The notes: generated by a model from the letters alone, not told the origin. 64,000 nt of DNA from Phaeacidiphilus oryzae TH49 (GCF_000744815.1 NZ_JQMQ01000005.1:5537801-5601800), one strand, 5' to 3'; shown: positions 33,043-44,367, numbered from the stretch's first letter. Numbers and translations: made by a program.

Positions 33043-33927
33043 TCAGCCCTGCCGGGCGCGCAGCTTCGCCAGCGTGGCGACGTCCTCCGCGTGGCCGAAG
33101 CCCTCCGGGGAGGAGCGGTCCGGGGTCTCCAGGATCAGCGGGACGCCCTCCGTGCTCGGGTGGCGGAACAGCTCCGCGAACGGCTCGGCGCCGATCTCGC
33201 CGGCCCCGATGTTGGCGTGCCGGTCTAGGTGGGAGCCGCAGCCGGCCTTGGAGTCGTTGGCGTGGACCAGCCGGAGCCGGTTCGGGCCGGCGACGGAGGC
33301 GAGCTGGTCGAGCGCGGCCGCCGTGCCGCCCTCCGCCGCCAGGTCGTGCCCGGCCGCGAAGGCGTGGCAGGTGTCCAGGCAGATGCCGACCCGCGGGTGG
33401 TGGTCGAGGGCGTCCAGGTACTCGGCGAGGTCCTCGATCCGGGAGCAGAGCGAGCTGCCCTGCCCGGCGGTCGGTTCCAGCAGCAGCTCGGGCGGGTCGC
33501 CGCCGAACTCGTCCAGCGCGTCGGCCAGCGGCAGCATCGCCTCCCGCACCTGCCGCAGGGCCTCCGCCCGGGTCCGCCCCGAGGTCGCCGAACCGGTGTG
33601 GACGACCACGCCGAGCGCCCCTATCGCCGTGCCGCGCACCAGCGAGTGCCGCAGCGACTCGACCGAGCGCTCCAGCGTACGGGCGTCCCCGGAGCCGAAG
33701 TTGATGAGGTACGGCGCGTGGATGTACGCCGGGACGCCGCGTGCGGCGCAGGCCTCGCGGAACTCCGCGTCCTTCCGCGGATCGCCGGCCGGGGTGGCCC
33801 AGCCGCGCGGGTTGGCGACGAAGACCTGGACCGCCTCGGCGCCGACCTTCTCGGCGTAGGCGAGGCCGGTCCCGACCAGACCGCGGCCGGCGACCGGGAC
33901 ATGGGCGCCGATGGGGTTCCTGTGCAT
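33043..33927 (-). CDS. nfo: Deoxyribonuclease IV (AP endonuclease Nfo)
   Basis: 294 residues, endonuclease IV TIM-barrel: GAHV start, YLINFGS, VVHTGS, LLLEPTAGQGSSLCSRIEDL, GICLDTCHAFAAGHDL, HANDSKAGCGSHLDRHANIGAGEIG and the terminal LILETPD. These supply the three-zinc site that cleaves at abasic sites in base excision repair. It lies 11 nt downstream of the PASTA kinase stop on the same strand, suggesting cotranscription; functional coupling is unknown. Confidence 0.95.
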   Translation of the reverse strand: MHRNPIGAHVPVAGRGLVGTGLAYAEKVGAEAVQVFVANPRGWATPAGDPRKDAEFREACAARGVPAYIHAPYLINFGSGDARTLERSVESLRHSLVRGTAIGALGVVVHTGSATSGRTRAEALRQVREAMLPLADALDEFGGDPPELLLEPTAGQGSSLCSRIEDLAEYLDALDHHPRVGICLDTCHAFAAGHDLAAEGGTAAALDQLASVAGPNRLRLVHANDSKAGCGSHLDRHANIGAGEIGAEPFAELFRHPSTEGVPLILETPDRSSPEGFGHAEDVATLAKLRARQG

Positions 33928-33938
33928 GGAGGGGCCGA

Positions 33939-35978
33939 TCAGTAGGTCAGCAGGGTGATCTTGGTGTTGTGCGGCTGCTGGGTGCCGCCGCCCGGGCTCT
34001 CCGAGTGCACGGCCGGGTTGCCCGCCAGCGGGTTGAGGTTGACCACCGACACCTGGAAGCCGGCCGCCTGGAGGGCCGCCGTCGCCTGGTCCGCGGTCTG
34101 CCCGGTGACGTCCGGCACCGGGAACAGCTGCGGGCCCTTGGAGAGGGTGAGGGTGACCGTCGAGCCCTGTGGGGCGGTCCCGCCGGCCGGGCTCTCCTGG
34201 GCGACCTGCCCGGCCTGGACGGTGTCCGAGTACACCTGCTCAGGGGAGACCTGGACGGTGAAGCCGGCCGCCGAGAGCTGCTGCTGCGCCTGGTCCACCG
34301 GGAGCCCGGTGACCTGCGGCAGCGGCACCGGCTGCGGGCCCTGGCTGAGGGTCAGCGCGACCGGGGTGCCCGGCTTGAGGCTCTGCCCGGCGGCCGGCTG
34401 GGTGGAGACCACGGAACCCTTCGGCACGGTCGCCGAGTACTGCTGGGTGGTGGTGCCGACGGCGAGCTTGGCGGCGGTGATGGCCTGCCGGGCGGCGGCC
34501 AGCGTCCGGCCGGTGACGTCCGGCATGACATGCCGCTCGGGGCCCTGGGAGACCAGCAGGGTGACCGTGCCGTCCTTGCTGATCCGGCTGCCCGGGCCGG
34601 GGTCGGTGGAGATCACGTCGCCGCGGGTGACCGTCTCGCTGTAGGCGCGGGTGACCCGGGTGGAGAGGCCGTCCTGGTGCAGCTTCTGCTCGGCGGCGGA
34701 GGCGGAGAGGCTGAGGACGCCGGGCATGGTGGTGTACAGCGCGCCGTTCAGGGTCCAGGTCAGCCCGCCGACCAGGACCGCGACCAGCGCTCCCGCGGCG
34801 GTCCAGAGCGCGGCCCGGCGCGGCCGCCGGCGGCGCGGCGCCGGGCGCGCCGGGACCGGCTGCCGGGTGGTCGGCTCGCTCTCGCCGAACTGGCCGCGTC
34901 GGGGCATCACCAGGTCGGCGGGGAGGTCGGCGAGGACGCTTGTGGGTTCGGTCCCGCTGCGCGCGGCGGCGGCGAGGACGCTTGTGGGCTCGGTCCCGCT
35001 GCGCGCGGCGGGGCCGGCGGGCCGCTCGGTCCGCTGCCGCCGCTTCCTGCGGCCGCCCAGCATGGCGGTCGGCTCGTCCCGGCGGACCGGGCGGCTGGAC
35101 TCCGGCGGCTCGGCGTCCAGCTGGTCCGGCGTCAGCCCGGCGCGGCAGCGCCGCAACAGGACCAGCAGCTCGGCGGCGTCGGCGGGCCGCCGGCCCGGCT
35201 CGCGGGCGGCGGCCGCGGCGGTGAGGGCGTCCAGCTGCGGGGCCAGCCCGGGGACGGCCGCGGACGGCGGCGGCGCGTCCTCCTCCAGCTTGCGGTAGAT
35301 CACCTGCACGGGGGTGCCGCCCGGGTAGGGCTTTCCGCCGGTCAGCATCTCGTAGAGGAGCACGCCCGCGGCGTAGACGTCGGTGCGCGGATCCGCCTCA
35401 CCCTGCTGGATCTGCTCCGGCGCCAGATACGAGACGGTGCCCAGGACCTGGCCGGTCGAGGTGCTCCCGGCCTCCCCGGTCACCGCCCTGACCAGCCCGA
35501 AGTCCGCGACCTTGACCAGGCCGCCGTGGGTCAGCAGCACGTTCTCCGGCTTGACGTCCCGGTGGACGAGCCCCGCCCGGTGGGCGGCGCCGAGCGCGGC
35601 CAGCACGGGCTCCAGGATGTCCAGCGCGGTACGGGGGTTGAGGGCGCCCCGGTCGTTGAGGAGGTCGCGCAGGGTGCAGCCGGGCACGTACTCCATGGCA
35701 AGGAAGACGGCCTGGCCGTCGGCGCCCTGGTCGAAGACGTTGACCACGTTGGGGTGGGCGAGCCGGGCGACGGCCTTGGCCTCGCGGATGAAGCGGTCGG
35801 TGAACTCGGGGTCGGCGGCCAGCGCGGGGTGCATGACCTTGAGCGCGACCGTCCGGTCCAGCCGGGTGTCCACCCCGCGGTAGACGGTGGCCATGCCGCC
35901 GACGGCGAGCCGCTCGTCGACCCGGTAGCGGCCGTCGAGCTCCCGGCCGATCAACGGGTCCTGCAGGGTGGTGTCCAC
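33939..35978 (-). CDS. PASTA-domain Ser/Thr protein kinase (PknB-like)
   Basis: 679 residues from GTG 35978. The kinase domain (18-275) has Lys47, HRDVKPEN with Asp141 and DFG at 159-161. A juxtamembrane region holds a duplicated 14-residue unit containing GTEPTSVLA. One membrane helix (near 410) precedes four extracellular PASTA repeats that bind peptidoglycan or lipid II. It monitors wall synthesis. A TAAAAT box 7 nt before GTG argues for a leaderless start; ATG 35999 and GTG 36035 are longer in-frame options without good ribosome sites. A possible substrate, the Rv2175c homologue, lies about 8 kb away. Confidence 0.92.
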   Translation of the reverse strand: MDTTLQDPLIGRELDGRYRVDERLAVGGMATVYRGVDTRLDRTVALKVMHPALAADPEFTDRFIREAKAVARLAHPNVVNVFDQGADGQAVFLAMEYVPGCTLRDLLNDRGALNPRTALDILEPVLAALGAAHRAGLVHRDVKPENVLLTHGGLVKVADFGLVRAVTGEAGSTSTGQVLGTVSYLAPEQIQQGEADPRTDVYAAGVLLYEMLTGGKPYPGGTPVQVIYRKLEEDAPPPSAAVPGLAPQLDALTAAAAAREPGRRPADAAELLVLLRRCRAGLTPDQLDAEPPESSRPVRRDEPTAMLGGRRKRRQRTERPAGPAARSGTEPTSVLAAAARSGTEPTSVLADLPADLVMPRRGQFGESEPTTRQPVPARPAPRRRRPRRAALWTAAGALVAVLVGGLTWTLNGALYTTMPGVLSLSASAAEQKLHQDGLSTRVTRAYSETVTRGDVISTDPGPGSRISKDGTVTLLVSQGPERHVMPDVTGRTLAAARQAITAAKLAVGTTTQQYSATVPKGSVVSTQPAAGQSLKPGTPVALTLSQGPQPVPLPQVTGLPVDQAQQQLSAAGFTVQVSPEQVYSDTVQAGQVAQESPAGGTAPQGSTVTLTLSKGPQLFPVPDVTGQTADQATAALQAAGFQVSVVNLNPLAGNPAVHSESPGGGTQQPHNTKITLLTY
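34931..35014. repeat. 42-bp tandem duplication in kinase juxtamembrane region
   Basis: Two adjoining 42-nt copies starting at 34931 and 34973 differ at only about two positions and encode two copies of a 14-residue GTEPTSVLA-containing segment. Confidence 0.85.
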
Positions 35979-36075
35979 GCAGGGGATTTTACGGGCCATC
36001 CCTCGCGACTCGGACCGCTCCGGTTCAGGTCGCACCCAGGTCGTGACAGAAGCGCCGCCGGGCGCCCGGCCTGTC

Positions 36076-36357
36076 TCAGTCCTGCTCGGCGGAGATCAGC
36101 GCGGCGAGCTCGTCCAGCACGGCGGCCGCGCCGGCCTCGCCGTCGGTGCTCAGCAGCAGCTCGTCGCCGTGCTTGGCGGCCAGGCCCAGCACGGAGAGGA
36201 GCGAGCGGGCGTCCACCGGATCCTGGCCGGGCCGTCCGACCGTGACCCGGACCGGCTGCCGGGCGGCGGCCTGCACGAACTGGGCCGCAGGCCGGGCGTG
36301 GAGGCCGCCGCGCGCGCCGACGGTGGCGGTGAGGGAGAGCCGATTCGGCTGAGACAT
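36076..36357 (-). CDS. ptsH: HPr phosphocarrier protein of the PTS
   Basis: 93 residues. The active His20 is in GLHARPAAQF and the regulatory-type Ser52 is in ARSLLSVLGL. It carries phosphate from enzyme I to the fructose permease FruA encoded divergently 2 kb away. It is read away from fruR across a 200-nt shared control region. The Ser52 position allows HPr-kinase-type regulation in firmicutes; whether a kinase exists here is unknown. Confidence 0.93.
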   Translation of the reverse strand: MSQPNRLSLTATVGARGGLHARPAAQFVQAAARQPVRVTVGRPGQDPVDARSLLSVLGLAAKHGDELLLSTDGEAGAAAVLDELAALISAEQD

Positions 36358-36463
36358 CGTCAGAACCTTCCGAATGCGTCTGTCTGCGCCCGTTGGGGGC
36401 CGATGGGGCTTGGTTCTACGTCCGAATCGCCGAAGCTGTCAACACATTCGGGCATCCAAGGGG

Positions 36464-36492
36464 TTTGCATTCGGCCCTCCACGGCCTACGCT
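36464..36492 (+). promoter_or_regulatory. fruRKA promoter with overlapping CATTCGG repeats
   Basis: TTTGCA (36464-36469) and TACGCT (36487-36492), 17 nt apart. CATTCGG occurs at 36445-36451 and 36468-36474, and inverted (CCGAATG) at 36370-36376 near ptsH. These are candidate FruR operators serving both divergent units. Confidence 0.6.
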
Positions 36493-36558
36493 CTCGGTCA
36501 GCGCCCGCGACCGGGCAGAAACAGACAGCGATCCCGCGGCAAACAGAAGCGAACCCAC

Positions 36559-37320
36559 ATGTACCCACCCGAGCGCCAGCAGCGCATCGTCCTCCTCGCC
36601 CAGGAGCGCGGCCGGGTCGACGTCCCCTCCCTCGCCGAGGAGTTCGACGTCACCCAGGAGACCATCCGGCGCGACCTCTCCGCGCTCGACCGGGCGGGGC
36701 TGATCCGCAGGGTGCACGGCGGCGCGCTCCCGGTCGGCGGCCTCCACATCGAGCCGGGCCTCGCCGAACGCGACTCCACCGCCGCCGACGAGAAGGAGCG
36801 GATCGCCAAGGCCGCGCTCGCCCTCCTCCCCGAGGCCGGCAGCGTCCTGCTGGACGCCGGCACCACGATCAGCCGGCTGGCCGCGCTGCTCCCGCAGGAC
36901 AGCGCGCTCACCGTGGTCACCAACGCCCTGCCGGTCGCCGCCCGGCTGGCCGACCACGCCGAGCTCACCCTCCACCTGGTCGGCGGCCGGCTCCGGCACC
37001 GCACCCATGCCGCGGTCGACGCCTGGGCGCTGCGCGACCTCGCCGACGTCCACGCCGACCTCGCGGTGATCGCCACCAACGGCTTCAGCGCCGGACACGG
37101 CCTCTCCACCCCCGACCTGGCGGAGGCCGCGGTCAAGCGGGCGATGGTGGCCGGGGCGGACCGGGTGCTGCTGGTCGCCGACTCGGGCAAGTACGGCCAC
37201 CGGCACTTCGCCCGCTTCGCCTCGCTGGCCGAGATCCACACCGTGGTCACCGACTCCGGCCTCTCCGACGAGGACGCGGCGGCCGTCGCGGCGGCCGGGC
37301 CGGAGGTGATCCGGGCATGA
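36559..37320 (+). CDS. fruR: DeoR-family fructose operon repressor
   Basis: 253 residues. The DeoR helix-turn-helix (PPERQQRIVLLAQERGRVDVPSLAEEFDVTQETIRRDLSALDRAGLIRRVHGGA) is at 1-57, followed by a DeoRC sugar-phosphate sensor with LDAGTT, VVTNALPVA, VGGRLRH and VADSGKYGHRHFARFA. It probably represses the operon until fructose 1-phosphate binds. ATG 36559; the ribosome site is weak. The stop overlaps fruK by 4 nt. Confidence 0.92.
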   Translation: MYPPERQQRIVLLAQERGRVDVPSLAEEFDVTQETIRRDLSALDRAGLIRRVHGGALPVGGLHIEPGLAERDSTAADEKERIAKAALALLPEAGSVLLDAGTTISRLAALLPQDSALTVVTNALPVAARLADHAELTLHLVGGRLRHRTHAAVDAWALRDLADVHADLAVIATNGFSAGHGLSTPDLAEAAVKRAMVAGADRVLLVADSGKYGHRHFARFASLAEIHTVVTDSGLSDEDAAAVAAAGPEVIRA

Positions 37321-38312
37321 GCGGGAGCGCCGGGCGGATCGTCACCGTCACCCCCAACCCCAGCCTGGACCGCACCTACGAGCTGCCCGCCCCGGCCCCG
37401 CTGGTCCGCGGCGGGGTCAACCGGGCCGCCGGCGACCGGCTCGACCCCGGGGGCAAGGGCGTCAACGTCTCCCGGGCGCTGACCGCCGCCGGGCACGCCA
37501 CCCGCGCCGTACTGCCGCTCGGCGGCCCGGGCGGCCGGCTGCTCGGCGAACTGCTCGCCGAGCAGGGCATCGAGGTCCGCGCCGTCCCCGTACGCGGCGG
37601 CACCAGGATCAACGTCGGCGTCGCCGAGCCCGGCGGCCCGCTGACGAAGATCAACGCTCCGGGGCCCGAGCTCACCCCGGCCGAGTCGGCGGCGCTCCTC
37701 GCCGAGGTGCGCGACTCGGCGCGGGCCGGCACCGGCTGGCTGGCCTGCTGCGGCTCGCTGCCGCGCGGCCTCCCCGACGACTGGTACGCGCGGGCGGTCG
37801 CCGCCGTGCACGGGGCCGGCGCCCGAATCGCCCTGGACACCTCGGGCCCGGCGCTGGCCGCCGCCCTGGCGGCCGGACCCGACGTGCTGAAACCCAACCT
37901 GGACGAGCTGGCCGAGGCGGTCGGCGGCGAGCTCCGGACCCTCGGCGACGCCGTCGACGCCGCCAAGGAGCTGCGCAAGCGCGGCGCCGTCGCGGTGCTG
38001 GCCAGCCTCGGGGCCCGGGGGATGCTGCTGGTCGCCGAGGACGGCTGCTGGTACGGCACCGCGCCGGTCGACCCGGCGGAGGTCCGCAGCGACGTGGGCG
38101 CCGGAGACGCCTCGCTGGCCGGTTTCCTGGGCGCCGGCGGCGCCGGCGGTGCGGCGGGCGGCGCTGCGGGGCCTGCGGCGCTGGCGGCGGCGCTCGCGCA
38201 CGGCGCGGCGGCGGTGCGGCTGCCCGGCAGCGCCATGCCGCGCCCCTCCGACCTCCGCCCGCAGGACGTCACCGTCACCCCCGACCTCTCCCCGGACCTG
38301 CGCCTCCGCTGA
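37317..38312 (+). CDS. fruK: 1-phosphofructokinase
   Basis: 331 residues, PfkB family: TVTPNPSLDRTYEL start, DPGGKGVNVSRAL (substrate), GSLPRGLPDDWY, KPNLDEL, and the ATP/catalytic GAGDASLAGFL. It phosphorylates fructose 1-phosphate delivered by FruA. ATG 37317 overlaps the fruR stop (ATGA). A Gly/Ala-rich insertion follows GAGD, coded by very GC-rich DNA. Confidence 0.94.
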   Translation: MSGSAGRIVTVTPNPSLDRTYELPAPAPLVRGGVNRAAGDRLDPGGKGVNVSRALTAAGHATRAVLPLGGPGGRLLGELLAEQGIEVRAVPVRGGTRINVGVAEPGGPLTKINAPGPELTPAESAALLAEVRDSARAGTGWLACCGSLPRGLPDDWYARAVAAVHGAGARIALDTSGPALAAALAAGPDVLKPNLDELAEAVGGELRTLGDAVDAAKELRKRGAVAVLASLGARGMLLVAEDGCWYGTAPVDPAEVRSDVGAGDASLAGFLGAGGAGGAAGGAAGPAALAAALAHGAAAVRLPGSAMPRPSDLRPQDVTVTPDLSPDLRLR

Positions 38313-38355
38313 TCCCGCCCCTGATCCGACCCCACCCGCGAAGGACCACTCGACG

Positions 38356-40371
38356 ATGAGCGATCTGGGAACCACCGACAGAACCGCGGACGCCTCCGCG
38401 GGCGCCACCCTCACCACCCCGGCACTGGTCGACCTCTACCTCGCCCCCGGCGACACCCCGGACGCCCTGCGGGCGCTGGCCCAGCGGCTCGCCGCGGCGG
38501 GCCGGGTCACCGACCTGGAGGGCTTCCTCGCCGACATAGCCGCGCGCCAGGAGCAGGCGCCCACCGGCATGGGCGACGGGATAGGCGTCCCGCACTGCCG
38601 TTCCGCCCACGTCACCCAGCCCTCGCTGGCCTTCGGCCGCAGTGTCGGCGGCCTGGACTTCGACGCTCCGGACGGCCGTCCGGCGGACCTGGTCTTCATG
38701 ATCGCCGCCCCGGCCGGCGCCGACGACGCCCACCTGGAGATCCTGGCCGCGCTGGCCCGCCGCCTGGTCCGGGAGGACTTCACCCGCGCCCTGCGTGCCG
38801 CCACCGACCCGACGGCCGTGGCGGCCCTCCTCAACTCGACCGGAGGGGCGGCAGTCGAGCCGGCCGCCGAGCCGACCGCCGCAGCGGCGGCGCCGGCCCC
38901 CGCGGCGGCGCCGGCGGCGCAGTCGGCCCCCGCGGCCACCCTCCGCCTGGTCGCGGTGACCTCCTGCCCCACCGGGATCGCCCACACCTACATGGCCGCC
39001 GAACGGCTGGAGCAGGCCGCCGCCCGGGCCGGGGTGGAGATCGCCGTGGAGACCCAGGGCTCGGCGGGGTCCACCCCGCTCGACCCGGCGGTGATCGCCG
39101 CCGCGGACGCCGTCGTCCTCGCCCACGACGTGGAGATCCGCGACCGGGCGCGGTTCGCCGGCAAGCCGGTGGTGGACGTCGGGGTCAAGGCGGCGGTCAA
39201 CCGCCCGGACGAACTGATCGCCCGGGCAAGGGAGTCGGCGGGGTCCGCGCCGGCGGCCGGCGACCGCCCCGCGCCGGAGCCGCGCCCGGTCGAGGCGCCC
39301 CCGCACTGGGCGACCCGGCTGCGCCAGTACCTGATGTCCGGGGTCAGCTACATGATCCCGTTCGTCGCCGCCGGCGGGCTGCTGATCGCGCTCGGCTTCG
39401 CCGTCGGCGGGTACCAGATCAAGTCCGCGCCCTCGGTGGTGGGCCACTTCGACTGGACGGCGAGCAGCAGTTGGGCCGCCCTCCTCTTCCAGGCCGGATC
39501 GGCGGCCTTCGGCTTCCTGGTGCCGATCCTGGCCGGCTTCATCGCGTACGCCATCGCCGACCGGGCGGCGCTGGCCGCCGGCATCGTCGGCGGCGCGGTG
39601 TCGGTGACGGTTGGGGCGGGCTTCCTCGGCGGCATCGTGGCCGGTCTGCTGGCCGGGGTGCTGGTGCGGTGGATGGTCCGCTGGAAGGTGCCCAAGGGCG
39701 TCGCCGGGATCATGCCGGTGGTGGTGATCCCGCTGATCTCGGTGGCGGTGATCGGGTTCCTGATGTTCGTGGTCCTCGGCCAGCCGATCGCCACCGCGAT
39801 GAGCGGCCTCACCCACTGGCTGAACGGGATGTCCGGCGGCAACGCCGTCATCCTGGGCGTGGTGCTGGGCGCGATGATGGCCTTCGACATGGGCGGCCCG
39901 CTCAACAAGGTGGCCTACACCTTCGCGGCGGGCGCGCTGACGACCGCGGGCAGCGACCCGGGCGCGGGCAGCCTGAAGGTGATGGCGGCGGTGATGGCCG
40001 CCGGGATGACGCCGCCGCTGGGGCTGGCGCTGGCGACCGTGGTGCGGCGGCGGCTGTTCTCCGCGGAGGAGCGGGAGAACGGGAAGGCCGCGTGGGTGCT
40101 GGGCGCCTCCTTCATCACCGAGGGCGCGATCCCGTTCGCCGCGGCGGATCCGCTGCGGGTGATCCCGTCGGGGATGCTGGGCTCCATGGTCGTCGGCGGC
40201 CTCTCGATGTGGTTCGGCGCGACGCTGCGTGCTCCGCACGGGGGGATCTGGGTGCTGCCCCTGATCGGCCGCCCGCTGCTGTATGTCCTCGCGATCGCCG
40301 CCGGTACGGCGGTGACGGCCGCCGCGGTCATCACCCTCAAGTCCCTCCGCGGCACCCCCGGAGCCCGGTGA
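38356..40371 (+). CDS. fruA: Fructose-specific PTS permease EIIABC
   Basis: 671 residues. EIIA (about 20-160) has phospho-His80 in GVPHCRS. An Ala/Pro linker leads to EIIB (about 195-290) with phospho-Cys204 in TSCPTGIAHTYMAAE. EIIC (about 320-665) has some ten helices and the GGPLNKVAY motif. It imports fructose as fructose 1-phosphate using phosphate from HPr. AAGGA is 10 nt before ATG. The TGA stop is the first part of a tandemly duplicated hairpin element. Confidence 0.95.
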   Translation: MSDLGTTDRTADASAGATLTTPALVDLYLAPGDTPDALRALAQRLAAAGRVTDLEGFLADIAARQEQAPTGMGDGIGVPHCRSAHVTQPSLAFGRSVGGLDFDAPDGRPADLVFMIAAPAGADDAHLEILAALARRLVREDFTRALRAATDPTAVAALLNSTGGAAVEPAAEPTAAAAAPAPAAAPAAQSAPAATLRLVAVTSCPTGIAHTYMAAERLEQAAARAGVEIAVETQGSAGSTPLDPAVIAAADAVVLAHDVEIRDRARFAGKPVVDVGVKAAVNRPDELIARARESAGSAPAAGDRPAPEPRPVEAPPHWATRLRQYLMSGVSYMIPFVAAGGLLIALGFAVGGYQIKSAPSVVGHFDWTASSSWAALLFQAGSAAFGFLVPILAGFIAYAIADRAALAAGIVGGAVSVTVGAGFLGGIVAGLLAGVLVRWMVRWKVPKGVAGIMPVVVIPLISVAVIGFLMFVVLGQPIATAMSGLTHWLNGMSGGNAVILGVVLGAMMAFDMGGPLNKVAYTFAAGALTTAGSDPGAGSLKVMAAVMAAGMTPPLGLALATVVRRRLFSAEERENGKAAWVLGASFITEGAIPFAAADPLRVIPSGMLGSMVVGGLSMWFGATLRAPHGGIWVLPLIGRPLLYVLAIAAGTAVTAAAVITLKSLRGTPGAR

Positions 40372-40682
40372 GCCCCAAGGGCTCGTCGAGGGCGCGGGGA
40401 ACTGCGCGCCGGCAGTGGCCACTGGGCTGCAACCCGTACTCCGTTGCCGGCTGCGGACCGTAGCCGCTTCGCCGCGCAGTTCCCCGCGCCCCTTATGTCG
40501 CTGCGCGACTTCGCGGGGCCGGGTGAGCCCGAAGGGCTCGTCGGGGGCGCGGGGAACTGCGCGCCGGCAGTGGCCACTGGGCTGCAACCCGTACTCCGTT
40601 GTCGGCTGCGGATCGTAGTCGCCTCGGCGCGCAGTTCCCCGCGCCCCTTAAGTCGCTGCGCGACTTCGCGGGGCCGGGGGCA
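40367..40682. repeat. Two tandem 155-bp copies of the composite hairpin element (copies G and H)
   Basis: Unit 1 starts at 40367 (on the fruA stop, GGTGAGCCC) and unit 2 at 40522; they are about 95% identical. Each holds outer arms (…GGGGAACTGCGCGC and GCGCAGTTCCCCGCGCCCC), a CAGTGGCCACTG palindrome, TGCAACCCGTACTCCGTTG, and a CGCTGCGCGACTTCGCGGGG tail. The elements fill the convergent gap between fruA and thiG; no gene lies in these 316 nt. Confidence 0.92.
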
Positions 40683-40687
40683 GAGAA

Positions 40688-42908
<2,221 letters not shown>

Positions 42909-42920
42909 GGGTTCCCAGAA

Positions 42921-43012
42921 CCTCCCTTCGCCGGCATGACCCGGATCAGGTTCGGACGGTCGGAGGCCGCGAACGCCTCCCTCTCAGCCCGGCGCGCCGG
43001 GCTCCCGCGATA
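42921..43012 (-). promoter_or_regulatory. TPP riboswitch (THI element)
   Basis: On the minus strand, GGGAGCCCGG...CTGAGAGGGAGGC is followed by CCGAACCTGATCCGGGTCAT and GCCGGCGAAGGGAGG, the invariant THI-box segments. It lies directly before thiO and should shut the thiOSG operon when thiamin pyrophosphate binds, probably by hiding the ribosome site. Confidence 0.97.
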
Positions 43013-43063
43013 CCCTCCCCACCGTACAGGTGATCGCTTCGCAAGGGTGGGGGTGGACCGGGG

Positions 43064-44335
43064 ATGCCGGAAGCGCCGGGAACGGAGCGGGCGTCGGCCG
43101 CTGAACAGCGGGTCGTCGTGGTCGGCGCCGGGCTGGCCGGCCTGCAGATCGCGCTGGGCCTGCGGGAGAACGGCCACCGCGGACCGATCACCCTGGTCGG
43201 CGAGGAGCTCCACCCGCCGTACGACCGCCCGCCGCTCTCCAAGGATCTGCTGCTGGGCACCACCGAGCATTCGGCCTTCGAGTTCGACGCGGTCGGCCGG
43301 GAGATCGAACTCCGGCTCGGCACAAGGGCGTCCGGCCTCGACCCGGTCGCCCGTGAGCTCCGGGTGACCGGCGGCGACGGCGAGGAGAGCATCCTCCGCT
43401 ACGACAGCGTGGTGCTGGCCACCGGCGCCGCCCCGGTCCTGCTGCCCGGCACCGCCCCGGGCTCCGGGGTGCACCTGCTGCGCACCCACGACGACGCCCT
43501 CGCGCTGCGCTCGGCGCTCCGCCCCGGGGCCCGGGTGGTGATCGTCGGGGCGGGCTGGATCGGCGCCGAGGTGGCCACCGCCGCCCGCAAGTCGGACTGC
43601 GAGGTGGTCGTCCTGGAGGCGGCCGACCGCCCGCTGGCCGGCGCCCTGCCCGCCGAGTACGGGGAGCGCACCCGCCCCTGGTACGCCGAGGCCGGCGTCG
43701 AGCTGCGCACCGGCTGCCGGGTGGCGGAGCTCTCCGCCGACCGGGTCCGGCTGGCGGACGGCGAGGAGCTGCCGGCGGACGCCGTGGTCCTCGGCGTCGG
43801 CGCCCGCCCGGCCACCGACTGGCTGGCCGGCAGCGGCGTCGCCCTCCACGACAACGGCGCCGTGCTGGCCGACGACCGGCTGCGGGCCTCCGTCCCCGGC
43901 GTCGAGGACGCCGGGGTGTGGGCGGTCGGCGACTGCGTCTCCTTCCCCTCCACCCGCTACGGCGCCCGGCTCACCGTCCACCACTGGGACAACGCCCTGA
44001 ACGGCCCGCGCACCGTGGTCACCAACATGCTGGGCGCCGACGACGCGTACGACCCGGTGCCGTACTTCTGGTCGGACCAGTTCGGCCGGATGATCCAGTA
44101 CCTCGGCCACCACCCGGCCGGCGACCTGGTCGTCGAGCGCGGCGAGCCGGACGGGCCGGAGGGCTGGTCGGTGCTCTGGCTGCGGGAGAGCGACGGGGTG
44201 CCGATGGCGTTGCTCGCCGTCAACCGGCCGCGGGACGTCGCCCAGGGCCGGCGGCTGCTCGCCCTGGGCTCCCCGATCGACCCGGTGGCGGCCTCGGACT
44301 CGGCGGTTCCGCTGAAGTCCGCGGTGCGGCGCTGA
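43064..44335 (+). CDS. FAD-dependent pyridine-nucleotide oxidoreductase, ferredoxin reductase type
   Basis: 423 residues. FAD loop VVVGAGLAGLQIALGL, PPYDRPPLSKDLL (typical of oxygenase ferredoxin reductases), NAD loop VVIVGAGWIGAEVA, and VWAVGDCVSFPS before the reductase C-domain. It transfers electrons from NAD(P)H to a ferredoxin or rubredoxin. No partner ferredoxin or oxygenase is adjacent, so its electron acceptor is unknown. It is divergent from the thiO operon, from which the TPP riboswitch separates it. Confidence 0.88.
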   Translation: MPEAPGTERASAAEQRVVVVGAGLAGLQIALGLRENGHRGPITLVGEELHPPYDRPPLSKDLLLGTTEHSAFEFDAVGREIELRLGTRASGLDPVARELRVTGGDGEESILRYDSVVLATGAAPVLLPGTAPGSGVHLLRTHDDALALRSALRPGARVVIVGAGWIGAEVATAARKSDCEVVVLEAADRPLAGALPAEYGERTRPWYAEAGVELRTGCRVAELSADRVRLADGEELPADAVVLGVGARPATDWLAGSGVALHDNGAVLADDRLRASVPGVEDAGVWAVGDCVSFPSTRYGARLTVHHWDNALNGPRTVVTNMLGADDAYDPVPYFWSDQFGRMIQYLGHHPAGDLVVERGEPDGPEGWSVLWLRESDGVPMALLAVNRPRDVAQGRRLLALGSPIDPVAASDSAVPLKSAVRR

Positions 44336-44360
44336 CCCAGGCGCATCGGGATCGTAGGCT
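44332..44360 (+). promoter_or_regulatory. Promoter of leaderless Rv2175c-like gene
   Basis: CTGACC (44332-44337, overlapping the previous stop codon) and TAGGCT (44355-44360) are 17 nt apart; GTG 44368 follows 7 nt later with no ribosome site. Confidence 0.65.
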
Positions 44361-44367
44361 GTCCCCT

